From JARFQH01 sp963825595 (GTDB lineage Bacteria > Desulfobacterota > Desulfobacteria > Desulfobacterales > SG8-13), in assembly GCA_963825595.1 (NCBI GenBank), contig CAWGUE010000018.1:1-64000 (forward strand): a stretch of DNA of 64,000 bases, written 5' to 3'. The notes beneath the pieces were generated by a model that saw nothing but the letters and a program-made list of their open reading frames with translations, ran no database searches and was not told the DNA's origin. Below are positions 36,258-45,690 of the stretch, piece after piece (the first letter of the stretch is position 1; each line of letters opens with the position of its first letter). The translations under genes and the position numbers were made by a program.

Positions 36258-37694
36258 TCAACCTTTCCGTTTGAGGGGCAGAAGAACCACAACCCGAGCC
36301 CCTCCTTCAGGAATATTTTCAATCCGAATATCGCCACCATGGGCGTCGATGATGTTTTTAACAATACCCAGACCCAATCCGGTGCCCTTATCTTTGGTGG
36401 TGAAATAGGGATCCCATATTTTTTCAAGCAGGTCTTCCGGAACGCCTGCACCCTGGTCGGTAAAACTGATTTGTACCGCCCCCTCGACCGGTTGAACCCG
36501 GATGGAGATTTCGCCACTGGCGGGCATGGCCTGCAAGGCATTGATGAAGATATTTAAAAATGCCTGATACAGCATGTCCGAATCCGCCATGACTTCCGGC
36601 AATTTACCGTCAAGTGAAATATGGACATTGTGTCCCTGGCTTTTCATCTGGGGCGCTAAGAAGTTAATATTTTTTTCAAGAACATCTTCCACCCGACACG
36701 GAGCCAGGCGGGGAGAGCGGGGTCTGGCAAAATTTAAAAAGTCGGTGATGATATTGTTCAAACGAGTGGATTCCTCGACGATGATGTCGGGGATTGTGTT
36801 GTTCGGTTCTATCTTTGTCATCTTTTTCTTTAGCAGCTCGGCCGAGCTGAAAATAATGCCTAAAGGATTCCTGATTTCATGAGAAATAACGGCCGCCATT
36901 TCTCCAAGAGAAGAAAGATGGGCGGCCCGGTCGAGCTGTTCCTTCAATCGCAGCCTTTCCTGGGCCCGTTTTTCGATGATACCCTCACCCCTCTTCACAA
37001 CAAAAATAAGAATCAGAAAGAGCGTCAACATGACCAATGCACCGGTGGTCACGACGTAAACCTGGTATTTGAAAATCGATTTGTACTCTGCAGACAGGTC
37101 CTGCACGATTTCAATCACACCCAAAACCGGCCCCGATATTCGAGAAGGGAGCTGTTCCGCCCTCAAGGGCGCAAAGGTGATAAAACGACTCTCTTTCGGA
37201 ATGCCCAAAAGGATTTCCAAAAAGTTGCCCCGCTGAGACTGCCTTGATATCGTCTGGCCGTTTACCGCCATCTGGTAGCTGGTGCCGCCCATATTCATTT
37301 TGCCGATCAGATCACGGTCGAAGCTGTAAGAAATGACGTTGTTCATGTCGTAAATGTTGACCATTTCCACCTTGAAGCTGTGAAGGGTATTGCGCACAAC
37401 CTTATCCATGAGCTCATATTGCTCTTCATTTCGGAGTTGAATTTTGCCGAAACGCAAGACCACCGGCATTACAAATTGTAAAAATATTTGGTGGTTGAGA
37501 TTTTCGATGATCACCAAGGCGTATTCTTCACTTTTTTCACGCTGCATGGCGCGGGCCCAGTGGTTATTTAACATCGACAGAAGTATGGTCCCTAAAAATA
37601 TCAAACTCAGGCTGGTAACGGTGAAGTATTTGACCAGCCGAAACGGTTTGACCTTCTCTTCTACCGCTTGATCATTTACAGTCAAGGCGTGCAC
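36258..37694 (-). CDS. Membrane sensor histidine kinase, partner of the NtrC-type regulator
   Basis: A 478-residue kinase. Two membrane segments (about 25-45, VTSLSLIFLGTILLSML; and about 200-220, YVVTTGALVMLTLFLILIF) enclose a periplasmic sensor of about 150 residues. The HisKA box is ISHEIRNPLGI, followed by the HATPase motifs NIFINALQAM, DQGAGVPEDLL and GTGLGLGIVKNIIDAHGG. Its stop overlaps the regulator start, so the pair is one operon. Type IV pilus genes follow on the other strand, so PilS-like control of pili is possible, though the sensor does not have the six membrane helices of PilS. Signal unknown. Confidence 0.92.
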   Translation of the reverse strand: MHALTVNDQAVEEKVKPFRLVKYFTVTSLSLIFLGTILLSMLNNHWARAMQREKSEEYALVIIENLNHQIFLQFVMPVVLRFGKIQLRNEEQYELMDKVVRNTLHSFKVEMVNIYDMNNVISYSFDRDLIGKMNMGGTSYQMAVNGQTISRQSQRGNFLEILLGIPKESRFITFAPLRAEQLPSRISGPVLGVIEIVQDLSAEYKSIFKYQVYVVTTGALVMLTLFLILIFVVKRGEGIIEKRAQERLRLKEQLDRAAHLSSLGEMAAVISHEIRNPLGIIFSSAELLKKKMTKIEPNNTIPDIIVEESTRLNNIITDFLNFARPRSPRLAPCRVEDVLEKNINFLAPQMKSQGHNVHISLDGKLPEVMADSDMLYQAFLNIFINALQAMPASGEISIRVQPVEGAVQISFTDQGAGVPEDLLEKIWDPYFTTKDKGTGLGLGIVKNIIDAHGGDIRIENIPEGGARVVVLLPLKRKG

Positions 37695-38336
37695 ATCCTT
37701 CAGAATTAGATTCGGGAAGCGCGGAGATGGCTAATGTGCTTAATGAATCGATGTCTCCGGCAAGCCGATTTATCCGGCCAAAGCAGTTGATATGATGGGT
37801 ATAAGTGAAAATATAACAGTGGATGTTGTTAACATGCCGGGTAAAAAATTACAATCAACTCCGAAAAGGTGTCAACTCCCTGGTAAAAAGACCGATATAC
37901 ACTTTGGGTTCTTGGGGTTTGAATCATTCTGAGTCTGCCGGACGTTGAGGGAATGACCCTGAGGCCTCAAACCACGAATGGCTGATCACCATGTTTTCCG
38001 AAAACCTCTGGCGCTATTTTCATCAATCAGCCCGTCGGCAACAGGCCGCTGCAGGATTTAAAATTTTGAGTACCGCAAATTTAATAAATGTGTTACAATG
38101 TAATCCATTGAAACTCATTCGTAAGGCTGTCGGCAGAAACCCAAGATATAGGTCAATACAAATCAGAAAATCGCAACATACTGTAACTATCTATAATTAT
38201 GTATAATTGAAACATAATTAGCTTGACTTATACACCATAGGATGCGATCATTAATACAATAAAAAAAATAAACAACCGAATTTAGCTACCGATGCCAACT
38301 GAACACTCCGCCATTCCGTTAAAGCTGAACGGGCGA
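37695..38336. other. Divergent region between the kinase and the pilus operon
   Basis: About 640 AT-rich bases. The best plus-strand promoter is TTGACT (38223-38228) with a 17-base spacer and GATCAT (38246-38251). A 9-bp stem (TAATTATGT/ACATAATTA) lies near 38195-38222. I see no sigma-54 -24/-12 pair and no convincing gene in the stretch. Confidence 0.4.
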
Positions 38337-38534
38337 ATGAAAGAAAACGCATTAAAAAAAACCAGAGAAGCCCTATTGATGAGCAAGGCCGAACTCGCAC
38401 GGTCCGCAAAGCTTTCACCGATTACGATCACTCGCATTGAAAACGGTTTGCCATGTCGCATGGAAACCAAACGTAAGATCATTCTGGCCCTCGGACTCGA
38501 ACTTTCAGACAAGGACAAAATATTTAAAGACTAA
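38337..38534 (+). CDS. Small XRE-type helix-turn-helix protein
   Basis: A 65-residue protein consisting of little more than one Cro/C1-type helix-turn-helix: LKKTREALLMSKAELARSAKLSPITITRIENG. No sensing or dimerisation domain follows. The frame is open from 38292, but the ATG at 38337 gives the natural start of the domain; the ribosome site is weak. pilM starts 10 bases after its stop, so it is the first gene of the pilus operon and may regulate it. A small DNA-binding protein here is unusual. Confidence 0.65.
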   Translation: MKENALKKTREALLMSKAELARSAKLSPITITRIENGLPCRMETKRKIILALGLELSDKDKIFKD

Positions 38535-38544
38535 GAGAACGCGT

Positions 38545-39597
38545 ATGCTATTCGGAAAAAAGGAAAAACTCGTCGGGCTTGACATCGGCTCTAGAACAAT
38601 AAAAGCCGCCGAAATCGTCGATTCACCGAAAGGCCGGACGCTGAAGCGATTCGGTATGATCGATATCACTCCGGGTCTGATCGAGGACGGCATGATCAAC
38701 GAGCCGGAGGAAGTCGCCGATAAAATCAAAGAACTTTTCAAGACCTACAATATTCACGAGAAAAATGTTGCTGTATCGATCGGCGGCTATTCGGTTATCG
38801 TAAAAAAGATCAATGTTCAGACAATGGCCGAGGACCAACTTCAAGAGACCATTCACTATGAGGCCGAACAGTATATTCCGTTCGACATCAGCGACGTTAA
38901 TCTCGATTTCCAAATCCTGGGGCCGAACGAAAATAACCCCAATCAGATGAATGTCTTCCTTGTGGCTGCTAAAAAAGAAATGGTCAATGATTACATCAAT
39001 ATAGTGAGTTTGGCCGGATTAAACCCCTGCATCATCGACGTCGAGGCATTTGCGCTTCAGAACGTTTTTGAAGTCAATTACGAAATCAAAGACGAAAACA
39101 TTGCACTGATCGACATCGGTGCAAGCAAAACCTCGCTCAACATTCTGAAGGGCAACAACTCGGTTTTCATGCGGGATGTCTCCCTGGGTTGTGGACAGAT
39201 CAATCAGAAGATTATTTCATTGGTCAATTGTTCCTTCGATGAATCGGAAGCGATCAAACTCGGTGGCCAAACAGACAAAATCTCCACTGAGGACTTAAAA
39301 GAAATCGTTATCGGCGTTGTTTCTGATTGGTGTACGGAAATTAGGCGAGCCATCGATTTCTTCTATTCAACGTACCCGGACGATCAGATTAAAAGAATCA
39401 TGCTCAGTGGCGGCGGAGGTAACATCTCGGATTTCCGTCAACTTCTGGCAAATGAAACCTCGTCTGAGGTGACGACGATAAATCCTTTCGGCAACTTTGT
39501 CCTAGACAGCAGCTTTGACCCTGCGTACATTGAACAAATTGCTCCCCAGGCTGCAATTACCATGGGCCTGGCTATAAGGAAGATTGACGATAAATGA
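38545..39597 (+). CDS. pilM: Type IV pilus inner-membrane platform protein PilM
   Basis: A 350-residue actin-like ATPase fold protein (FtsA-related) of the type IVa pilus alignment subcomplex. The first strands LVGLDIGSRTIKAAEI and IALIDIGASKTSLNIL form the phosphate-binding loops, and the adenosine motif is IMLSGGGGNI. In the cytoplasm it binds the N-terminal tail of PilN. The ATG at 38545 is preferred because the domain starts there; the frame stays open upstream to 38437. Its stop overlaps pilN by four bases. Confidence 0.95.
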   Translation: MLFGKKEKLVGLDIGSRTIKAAEIVDSPKGRTLKRFGMIDITPGLIEDGMINEPEEVADKIKELFKTYNIHEKNVAVSIGGYSVIVKKINVQTMAEDQLQETIHYEAEQYIPFDISDVNLDFQILGPNENNPNQMNVFLVAAKKEMVNDYINIVSLAGLNPCIIDVEAFALQNVFEVNYEIKDENIALIDIGASKTSLNILKGNNSVFMRDVSLGCGQINQKIISLVNCSFDESEAIKLGGQTDKISTEDLKEIVIGVVSDWCTEIRRAIDFFYSTYPDDQIKRIMLSGGGGNISDFRQLLANETSSEVTTINPFGNFVLDSSFDPAYIEQIAPQAAITMGLAIRKIDDK

Positions 39598-40196
39598 TAC
39601 GCATCAACCTTCTCCCTTTCAGAGCCGCGCGGAAAAAAGAAAACATTCGACGCCAGATATCGGTCTTTTTTCTTTCAGTTTTTTTAATGCTGGCTGTCCT
39701 GATCTATTACAATATTTATCTGGGCGGGCGTATTAAGACACTCAAGAAGAGCGTGACTGTCACGGAAAATGACTTAAAAAAATATCAAGAGATCACCCAG
39801 CAGATCGAAGATATCAAAAAGAAACTGGCGATCCTAGAGAAAAAGACCGAGGTCATCCGCAAACTGGAGACCGACCGCTTCGAACCGGTCCAAATACTCG
39901 AAGCCATGACCGACAAGGTTATTGCCAAGCGGATGTGGTTTACTTCATTTGACGACCGTCCGCAGGATATTAGGGTTACCGGTATTGCCCTGGACAATAA
40001 AACGGTGGCCGACTTCATGACCCGTCTGGAGGGATCCGGATGGTTCAGTGCCGTGAAATTAAATACCCTCGAGAAGCAAGTGGTCCAAGGATCGAACTTG
40101 AAAAAGTTTTCGATTGTCTGCGATAAGAAAGTTGAAGCTAAAGAAACACAACTTGGTGCACCAGACAAAGCGAAAAAGAAAAGAAAACGCACATGA
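39594..40196 (+). CDS. pilN: Type IV pilus assembly protein PilN
   Basis: A 200-residue bitopic inner-membrane protein. The N-terminal cytoplasmic motif MIRINLLPFRAARKKEN is the PilM-binding INLLPxR sequence. A membrane segment follows (about 24-44, SVFFLSVFLMLAVLIYYNIYL), then a coiled coil and a small periplasmic alpha/beta domain. It pairs with PilO to form the alignment complex. Start overlaps the pilM stop (ATGA) and its own stop overlaps pilO in the same way, so translation is coupled throughout. Confidence 0.95.
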   Translation: MIRINLLPFRAARKKENIRRQISVFFLSVFLMLAVLIYYNIYLGGRIKTLKKSVTVTENDLKKYQEITQQIEDIKKKLAILEKKTEVIRKLETDRFEPVQILEAMTDKVIAKRMWFTSFDDRPQDIRVTGIALDNKTVADFMTRLEGSGWFSAVKLNTLEKQVVQGSNLKKFSIVCDKKVEAKETQLGAPDKAKKKRKRT

Positions 40197-40834
40197 AAAT
40201 GCCTGCTCTCTCAATGGATGCCCTTGAACCGTTTTTCGATAAAATCGAAAAACTTTCCAAAATTTATCGTCTCTTGATAAGCGTTGGAATTTTTCTGATC
40301 TTCATCGCTGTAGCGGTTTTTTTGTTTTATATGCCGAAATATAAAACCATCGATACGCTTGACAAACAGCTGACAAAACTTGAGGCGGAGCTCCAAAAGG
40401 CCAAGAAGAACGCAAAAGATCTAAAAAAGTTCCAGAATAAAATGAAAGCTGCCGAAGAACAGTTTAAAATCGTTATGAAATCGCTTCCGGAAAAAGAAGA
40501 GATACCATCACTGCTCACCAGCATTTCAGATTCCGGGAAAGAATCCGGTCTCGAATTTCTTTTGTTTAAACCAAAGAATGAAGAGAAAAAAGATTTCTAT
40601 GCCGAGATTCCGGTAGCCATGAAGGTAACCGGCGATTTTCATAACGTTGCCATATTTTTCGATCGGGTTGCCAGATTGTCGCGGGTCGTCAACATTAGAG
40701 ACATTTCCATAAAACCAGTAAAAGGGACCGATTTATTAACCACAGCTTGCACCGCTGTGACCTATAAGTTCATTGAAAGTCCTCCACCTGCGAAAAAGAA
40801 ACCGGCCAAGAAAAGTAGAAGAAGAAAAAAATAA
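40193..40834 (+). CDS. pilO: Type IV pilus assembly protein PilO
   Basis: A 213-residue inner-membrane protein. Membrane segment at about residues 22-44 (YRLLISVGIFLIFIAVAVFLFY), then a periplasmic coiled coil (TLDKQLTKLEAELQKAKK) and a ferredoxin-like domain (PSLLTSISDSGKESGLEFLLFKP and FHNVAIFFDRVARLSRVV). It heterodimerises with PilN and binds the PilP lipoprotein. The lysine-rich tail (KKKPAKKSRRRKK) is longer than usual. pilP begins 29 bases later. Confidence 0.95.
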   Translation: MKMPALSMDALEPFFDKIEKLSKIYRLLISVGIFLIFIAVAVFLFYMPKYKTIDTLDKQLTKLEAELQKAKKNAKDLKKFQNKMKAAEEQFKIVMKSLPEKEEIPSLLTSISDSGKESGLEFLLFKPKNEEKKDFYAEIPVAMKVTGDFHNVAIFFDRVARLSRVVNIRDISIKPVKGTDLLTTACTAVTYKFIESPPPAKKKPAKKSRRRKK

Positions 40835-40863
40835 CCAACGCTTAAACACAGAAACGATTCGTT

Positions 40864-41910
40864 ATGAGCAAACAGCGCGTTATCATTACACTGGCCTTAT
40901 TGTTTTGTTTTGTTGCGGCGACCTTGGGGTGCGATTTTCAAAAGCCGGCCCTCCCTAAGCCAAAGGTGGTCCGAAAGAAGATTACCGCCCCAAAAACGCC
41001 CACCGCAATCGCTCGCAAAAGCGCCCAGAATGAAGCGCCGGGCGCCACCGCCGCCAATTCAGGCAAGAACGCCCGACAGTCCCCGGTGACGAAAACAATT
41101 TCACCGACTGAACTCAGACCCAAATCTGATATTGCCGCAACGCCGGCGAGCAAGAAAAGCTCAGGCATGATTGCCAGGAACTCGCCGGAACCGACATCAA
41201 GGACAATCCGAACTTCTCTACCGCAGGCCAACCGACCTCCGGACGTAGCTGTCAATAACGCCAAACCGGCAATAGTCGCGAAACCGGTATCAACACCGGA
41301 AGTGAAAGGGATACCTGCCGGGGCGATTCGCCCCAAGTCGTCACCTGTTGCCACTGCTGCTCCTAACAGGCCAGCCGCAGAGGTCGTACCATCTGCAGCT
41401 GCTGTAATTCAGCCGGCATCAGCACCACCGCCGCCTGAACCTGACGCGGGGGTGTCAACCGGATCCGACGTAACGGCGGCAGTCGTTACACCGACAAATA
41501 AAAAGATCGCCGCGACCGCTGCTCTGCAGGAAGGCGGAACCCCGGCACCGTATAACCCGCAGGGCAGGATCAATCCTTTTGAACCGCTTTTCAAGGATGA
41601 GCCCGAAGCGGCGCCGGTCGTTGCCAAGAAAAAGAGACGGGTCCCCCGGACGCCATTGGAAAGAATCGACCTCGGACAACTGAAATTGGTCGGCATTATC
41701 ATGGCCAGCAGCGGCAACAGGGCACTGGTGCAGGAAGCCTCCGGTAAAGGCTACATTATAAAAGAGGGGACCTTTATCGGCCTTCGTTCAGGGAAAGTCA
41801 CCGAAATTAAAAAAGACCGCGTTGTTATTGAGGAAGAAACCGATGAAGTTGTCGGAACACAGGAAATGCGTAACAAAGAACTCGTACTCCCGAAACCTCC
41901 CGGAGAATGA
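40864..41910 (+). CDS. pilP: Type IV pilus lipoprotein PilP, long form
   Basis: A 348-residue periplasmic lipoprotein linking the inner-membrane PilNO complex to the PilQ secretin. The signal sequence ends in the lipobox ATLGC with the lipidated Cys23. Residues about 30-230 are an unusually long Ala/Pro/Lys-rich linker, roughly twice the length in Pseudomonas PilP (about 174 residues in all). The beta-rich PilP domain lies at the C-terminus (GRINPFEPLFKD, LKLVGIIMASSGNRALVQ, GYIIKEGTFIG). The next start (pilQ) is four bases on. Confidence 0.92.
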   Translation: MSKQRVIITLALLFCFVAATLGCDFQKPALPKPKVVRKKITAPKTPTAIARKSAQNEAPGATAANSGKNARQSPVTKTISPTELRPKSDIAATPASKKSSGMIARNSPEPTSRTIRTSLPQANRPPDVAVNNAKPAIVAKPVSTPEVKGIPAGAIRPKSSPVATAAPNRPAAEVVPSAAAVIQPASAPPPPEPDAGVSTGSDVTAAVVTPTNKKIAATAALQEGGTPAPYNPQGRINPFEPLFKDEPEAAPVVAKKKRRVPRTPLERIDLGQLKLVGIIMASSGNRALVQEASGKGYIIKEGTFIGLRSGKVTEIKKDRVVIEEETDEVVGTQEMRNKELVLPKPPGE

Positions 41911-41914
41911 TCTT

Positions 41915-44743
41915 ATGAGCACCGTAATTGCAAAATTCGACAAACGCGCAGCACTGGTCATTTTTCTTACCGTCCTGTTCGGGCTGGCAGGTGGATGTGT
42001 CGCCAACAAGCCGGTGACCAATGAAGCGCCAAGCGGTCAGCAGCTTCCCGATTCAAAACGCATAACCGGGATTTCCGCCTCCGAGGACGAGTCCTCCTAT
42101 GTTGTGGTGGTCAAAGGTAATCGTCAGCTGACCTACACGTCAGTTAAACAAAATCTGCCCCTGGGTATTCTGTTTTACTTCCAGGACACGGCAATAGACA
42201 GCGCTGTCGAACCTCTTGTGCTAACGAACAACGAGATCATTGATTCCGTCGAAGTTTCTCCGATTAATGATAAACAGAATATGTCCCGACTGCTGATAAA
42301 CTTGAAACAGGACATTCCCTATGAGGTATCGGCTGAAGGAAAAGGCATTAGAATTTTATTTGCCAAACCACTCGGTACCGCGATCAGCGAAGCGCCGGCG
42401 GGTGAAGCCGATTCCCAGAGCGGTGCGGGAGTTACTGAAGCGTTACCGGCAGTGGCATCCGACGCTGAACCGGCCTCACGGCTTGAGGGCGTTTACGTCA
42501 AAAAGTTGGAAAACCAGACCCAAATCAATGTAACCGCCAACGGGACCATAAAAGACTTCAAGGTCTTCACCCTGGACAAACCAGCCCGGATCGTATTCGA
42601 TATGCCGATGCTGAAAGGTTCCGCCCCGGGAGAACAGGTGGTTAAGGCGGATACCGAAATGGTACGGCAAGTTCGCTACTTCGCTTATCCCAAAAAAATC
42701 CGAATGGTTATCGACACCCAGTCGGCGTATTTGAAGTCGTATTCGGCTGTATCGACCCCGACCGGACTGCTGGTTCAGGTCGTGAAAAACGGTATGCAAC
42801 CAGTCGCTGCCGCTGAGGGTGCGCCACAACCCGCTGCGGCGCCACCGGAAAAAACGGTCGAAACCGTATCCCCCGCAACTGAGACAGCGGTGGCTGTGCA
42901 AGATAAAACGGCTTGGGTAAACCGTCTCGACTTCATTACGGAAGATGACGGTAAGTCGACCTTCATTGTCGGCACCACGCGTCCGGTCACTTATGATTTA
43001 AAGAACAGCACCGATACATTGCTGCAGTTGAAACTGCATGACACGAAACTACCCAAGTACCGCGATCGTCCTCTGATCACGACCCGGTTTGAAAGTGCTG
43101 TGGACCGGATTACGCCCGTTTACAAAAAGTCGGCTCCAAAGACAACCTTGGTGGCCATAGAGCTTCGGGAGGCCGTTTCATACGATGTTGAGCAAGAGGA
43201 CGACGTACTGATGATCCGGTTTGGGGCATCATCCGTACCTCCCAAACCGCTTGAACAGGCTGATCTGCCCAGTTGGAAGCAAGTTTTGGCCCAGACCGAG
43301 GTCGTGGCGGAAAAAGATGAGCCCTCGCCGTTGCCAAAATCGGCGCTCGTTGACCAACAGTCCACTATGGCCGTTCAGGGGGCCCCACAAACCCCCACTG
43401 CCGTTGAAGTTATGGGCGCTGACGCGTCTGCGGCTCAACCACCGCTTCCAGGCATGATGACGATGACGATGACTGCCCCCATGTCAACCGGGGTGTCGGG
43501 CTACGATGTTCCCAAACGGTACACCGGCGAAAAAATAGCGCTCGATTTCTATGAAACAGACATCAAAAATGTATTTCGCATCATTCGTGAAATCAGTGGC
43601 AAGAACTTCGCTATCGACAAAGATGTCACCGGTACTGTGACGTTAACCCTCGAAAAACCGGTTCCCTGGGATCAGGTCTTGGATCTGGTATTAAAGATGA
43701 ACCGCCTGGGAATGGTTTACGAGGGTGATATTATCCGAATCGCTACGATATCGACACTGACGGCGGAGGAGAAGGCCAAGCAGGAACAGATTGCCGCCGA
43801 GCAGAAATCCCGGGAAGTGGTCAAGTCGCTGGAACCCCTGATGACTGAATACATTGCCGTCAACTACTCGGATGCCAGCGGTGAAGTCCTACCCCTCGTT
43901 CAAAAGGTATTAACCAAAGACCGCGGAAGCGTCAGTGTCGATCAGCGCAACAACCAGTTGATCGTTACCGATACCGCAGCCAAGATTGGGCAGATAAAAG
44001 AAATTGTCAGCCGGATCGACACCGTTACACCGCAGGTTATCATAGAGGCTAAGGTGGTTGAAGTCAGCGACGAATTTTCGCTGGAGCTCGGTATCGACTG
44101 GCAGATGGCCTGGGGCCCAACCGGCAGCATCGGCAATTTTTCCCTCGGCGGCGATGTTGCCATGAACTTCCCGTCGGCGTCTTCATCGACCGTCGGATTC
44201 AATTTTACGAAACTTGGTGGAACACCGTTAACACTCGAGGCTACGCTCAACGCCGTCGAGGCCAACAAACAGGGGCGGATAATTACCGCACCGAAAATCG
44301 TTACGTTGGATAACAAAAAGGCCAAGATCAAGCAGGGTGTGGAGTGGCCCTACCTGGAACGGGATTCATCCGGTAATGCGACAGTGAAATTTAAAAATAT
44401 CGACCTGCTTCTGGAGGTGACCCCGACGGTTACACCGGACGATCGCATCCTGATGAAGATATTCATTACAAAAAATGATATCGGCGTCATCACCCTTGGC
44501 GTTCCGTCTCTGAACACAAACGAGGCTCAGACCGAACTGTTGGTCAACGATGGTGACACCATCGTTATCGGCGGTATCATCAAGAAAAACGAGCAGGATT
44601 CCTCTACCGGTTGGCCTGGTGTCAAAAACATCCCTCTGGTAGGTTGGCTGTTTAAAACCGAGAGTGAATCAAAGACCAACAATGAACTGCTGATTTTCAT
44701 CACTCCCCGGATCGTCCAACTGGAGCAGCGCCACGTTCTTTAG
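41915..44743 (+). CDS. pilQ: Type IV pilus outer-membrane secretin PilQ
   Basis: A 942-residue secretin. A lipobox-like LAGGC (Cys28) ends the signal peptide. The N-terminal half has AMIN domains (about 60-170, 190-300 and 330-440), which bind peptidoglycan, with Pro/Ala linkers between. The STN/N0 domain begins near 545 (ISLDFYETDIKNVFRIIREI-like), then secretin N1, and the secretin barrel from about 700 (QVIIEAKVVEVSDEFSLELGIDW, NNELLIFITPRIV). Size is larger than Pseudomonas PilQ (714). The ATG at 41915 follows GGAGA; an earlier open frame from 41822 overlaps pilP and is rejected. The strong terminator at 44756 ends the operon. Confidence 0.95.
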   Translation: MSTVIAKFDKRAALVIFLTVLFGLAGGCVANKPVTNEAPSGQQLPDSKRITGISASEDESSYVVVVKGNRQLTYTSVKQNLPLGILFYFQDTAIDSAVEPLVLTNNEIIDSVEVSPINDKQNMSRLLINLKQDIPYEVSAEGKGIRILFAKPLGTAISEAPAGEADSQSGAGVTEALPAVASDAEPASRLEGVYVKKLENQTQINVTANGTIKDFKVFTLDKPARIVFDMPMLKGSAPGEQVVKADTEMVRQVRYFAYPKKIRMVIDTQSAYLKSYSAVSTPTGLLVQVVKNGMQPVAAAEGAPQPAAAPPEKTVETVSPATETAVAVQDKTAWVNRLDFITEDDGKSTFIVGTTRPVTYDLKNSTDTLLQLKLHDTKLPKYRDRPLITTRFESAVDRITPVYKKSAPKTTLVAIELREAVSYDVEQEDDVLMIRFGASSVPPKPLEQADLPSWKQVLAQTEVVAEKDEPSPLPKSALVDQQSTMAVQGAPQTPTAVEVMGADASAAQPPLPGMMTMTMTAPMSTGVSGYDVPKRYTGEKIALDFYETDIKNVFRIIREISGKNFAIDKDVTGTVTLTLEKPVPWDQVLDLVLKMNRLGMVYEGDIIRIATISTLTAEEKAKQEQIAAEQKSREVVKSLEPLMTEYIAVNYSDASGEVLPLVQKVLTKDRGSVSVDQRNNQLIVTDTAAKIGQIKEIVSRIDTVTPQVIIEAKVVEVSDEFSLELGIDWQMAWGPTGSIGNFSLGGDVAMNFPSASSSTVGFNFTKLGGTPLTLEATLNAVEANKQGRIITAPKIVTLDNKKAKIKQGVEWPYLERDSSGNATVKFKNIDLLLEVTPTVTPDDRILMKIFITKNDIGVITLGVPSLNTNEAQTELLVNDGDTIVIGGIIKKNEQDSSTGWPGVKNIPLVGWLFKTESESKTNNELLIFITPRIVQLEQRHVL

Positions 44744-44755
44744 TGTGAAATAAAT

Positions 44756-44793
44756 AAAAAGACCCGTCTTTCAAGCGAAAGGCGGGTCTTTTT
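44756..44793 (+). terminator. Bidirectional intrinsic terminator after pilQ
   Basis: Arms 44756-44772 (AAAAAGACCCGTCTTTC) and 44777-44793 pair over 17 positions with a single T-G pair, around an AAGC loop. T-runs flank both sides, so it can stop the pil operon and the convergent serS-thrC-pilF transcript. Confidence 0.92.
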
Positions 44794-44857
44794 ATTTTCT
44801 ATTTGAAATTAGAAAGCCTTAGCGTCCCTGTGAAATCGAACCGTACGCTGGCTATCC

Positions 44858-45622
44858 TTATCGGATGTATTGCAACCTCACCAGGGCCCTCTTTGCTTCC
44901 CGGGCTTCCGGTGAATCCGGTTTGAGCTGCACAATTTTTTCAAAGGCCGATTTGGCTTTGGGGACGTTTTTCAGCAATACATAAGCTTCACCCAGGTCAT
45001 AGTAAGCTTCAGCAAATTCGGGGTAAAGGTCGGTCGCAGCCGTCAAGGCGGCCACAGCCTCGGCGCCCTTGCCCATCGCAACGTATGTCCGTCCCAGTCC
45101 TCTGAGAGCCGGAGGGAAATTGGATTCAAGAGCCAGAGCATCTAAATAATATTTTTCCGACTCCTTAAGGTTTTTCTTTTTGTAATAAGCATAGCCCATA
45201 TTGGTTAAAGGATAGTGGGGCGTTGCGTACAACAGATCGTCGGTGACCTCCTTGAATACCGCGATGGCATCATCCCATTTATTTTCCTCCAAATAGGCTA
45301 CGCCGAGGTTGTTCCGGGCCACTGCATAGTCCGGTTTCAATCTTATTGCGTTCTTGAAGTGTTTGACGGCCAGTTCTGGTTTACCCTTGGCGAGATAGAC
45401 CTGGCCAAGGTAATTTTGGAGAATATGGTCATTTGGATATAGGTTTTCCGCATCTAATAGATATTTGAGGGCCGTCGTGTAATCACCCGCCAGGTAATAC
45501 TGCTTGCCCAGATCACGCCAAGCAATTTCCCTTTTACGCACATCAGATTTATCGGCGGCACATGCGGATAGTACCAGGATCCCCACCCAGCAGACCGTCC
45601 ATAACAATTGTTTTTTTCTCAT
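44858..45622 (-). CDS. TPR lipoprotein, PilF/PilW-like pilotin
   Basis: A 254-residue lipoprotein with signal peptide and lipobox LVLSAC (Cys21), followed by about six TPR units (for example ALKYLLDAENLYPND, LAVKHFKNAIRLKPDY, ALKESEKYYLDAL-like, KAKSAFEKIVQLKPDS). This matches PilF/PilW, the pilotin needed for PilQ multimers in the outer membrane. It faces the pilMNOPQ operon across their shared terminator, which supports that role. ATG at 45622 preceded by GGAGAGG; a TTG at 45637 is less likely. Confidence 0.8.
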   Translation of the reverse strand: MRKKQLLWTVCWVGILVLSACAADKSDVRKREIAWRDLGKQYYLAGDYTTALKYLLDAENLYPNDHILQNYLGQVYLAKGKPELAVKHFKNAIRLKPDYAVARNNLGVAYLEENKWDDAIAVFKEVTDDLLYATPHYPLTNMGYAYYKKKNLKESEKYYLDALALESNFPPALRGLGRTYVAMGKGAEAVAALTAATDLYPEFAEAYYDLGEAYVLLKNVPKAKSAFEKIVQLKPDSPEAREAKRALVRLQYIR

Positions 45623-45690
45623 GGTTGCCTCTCCCAACGAGATATAGCGTTCAACAATTCCAGCAATGCTGTTTCATGCCGCTGCGATAC

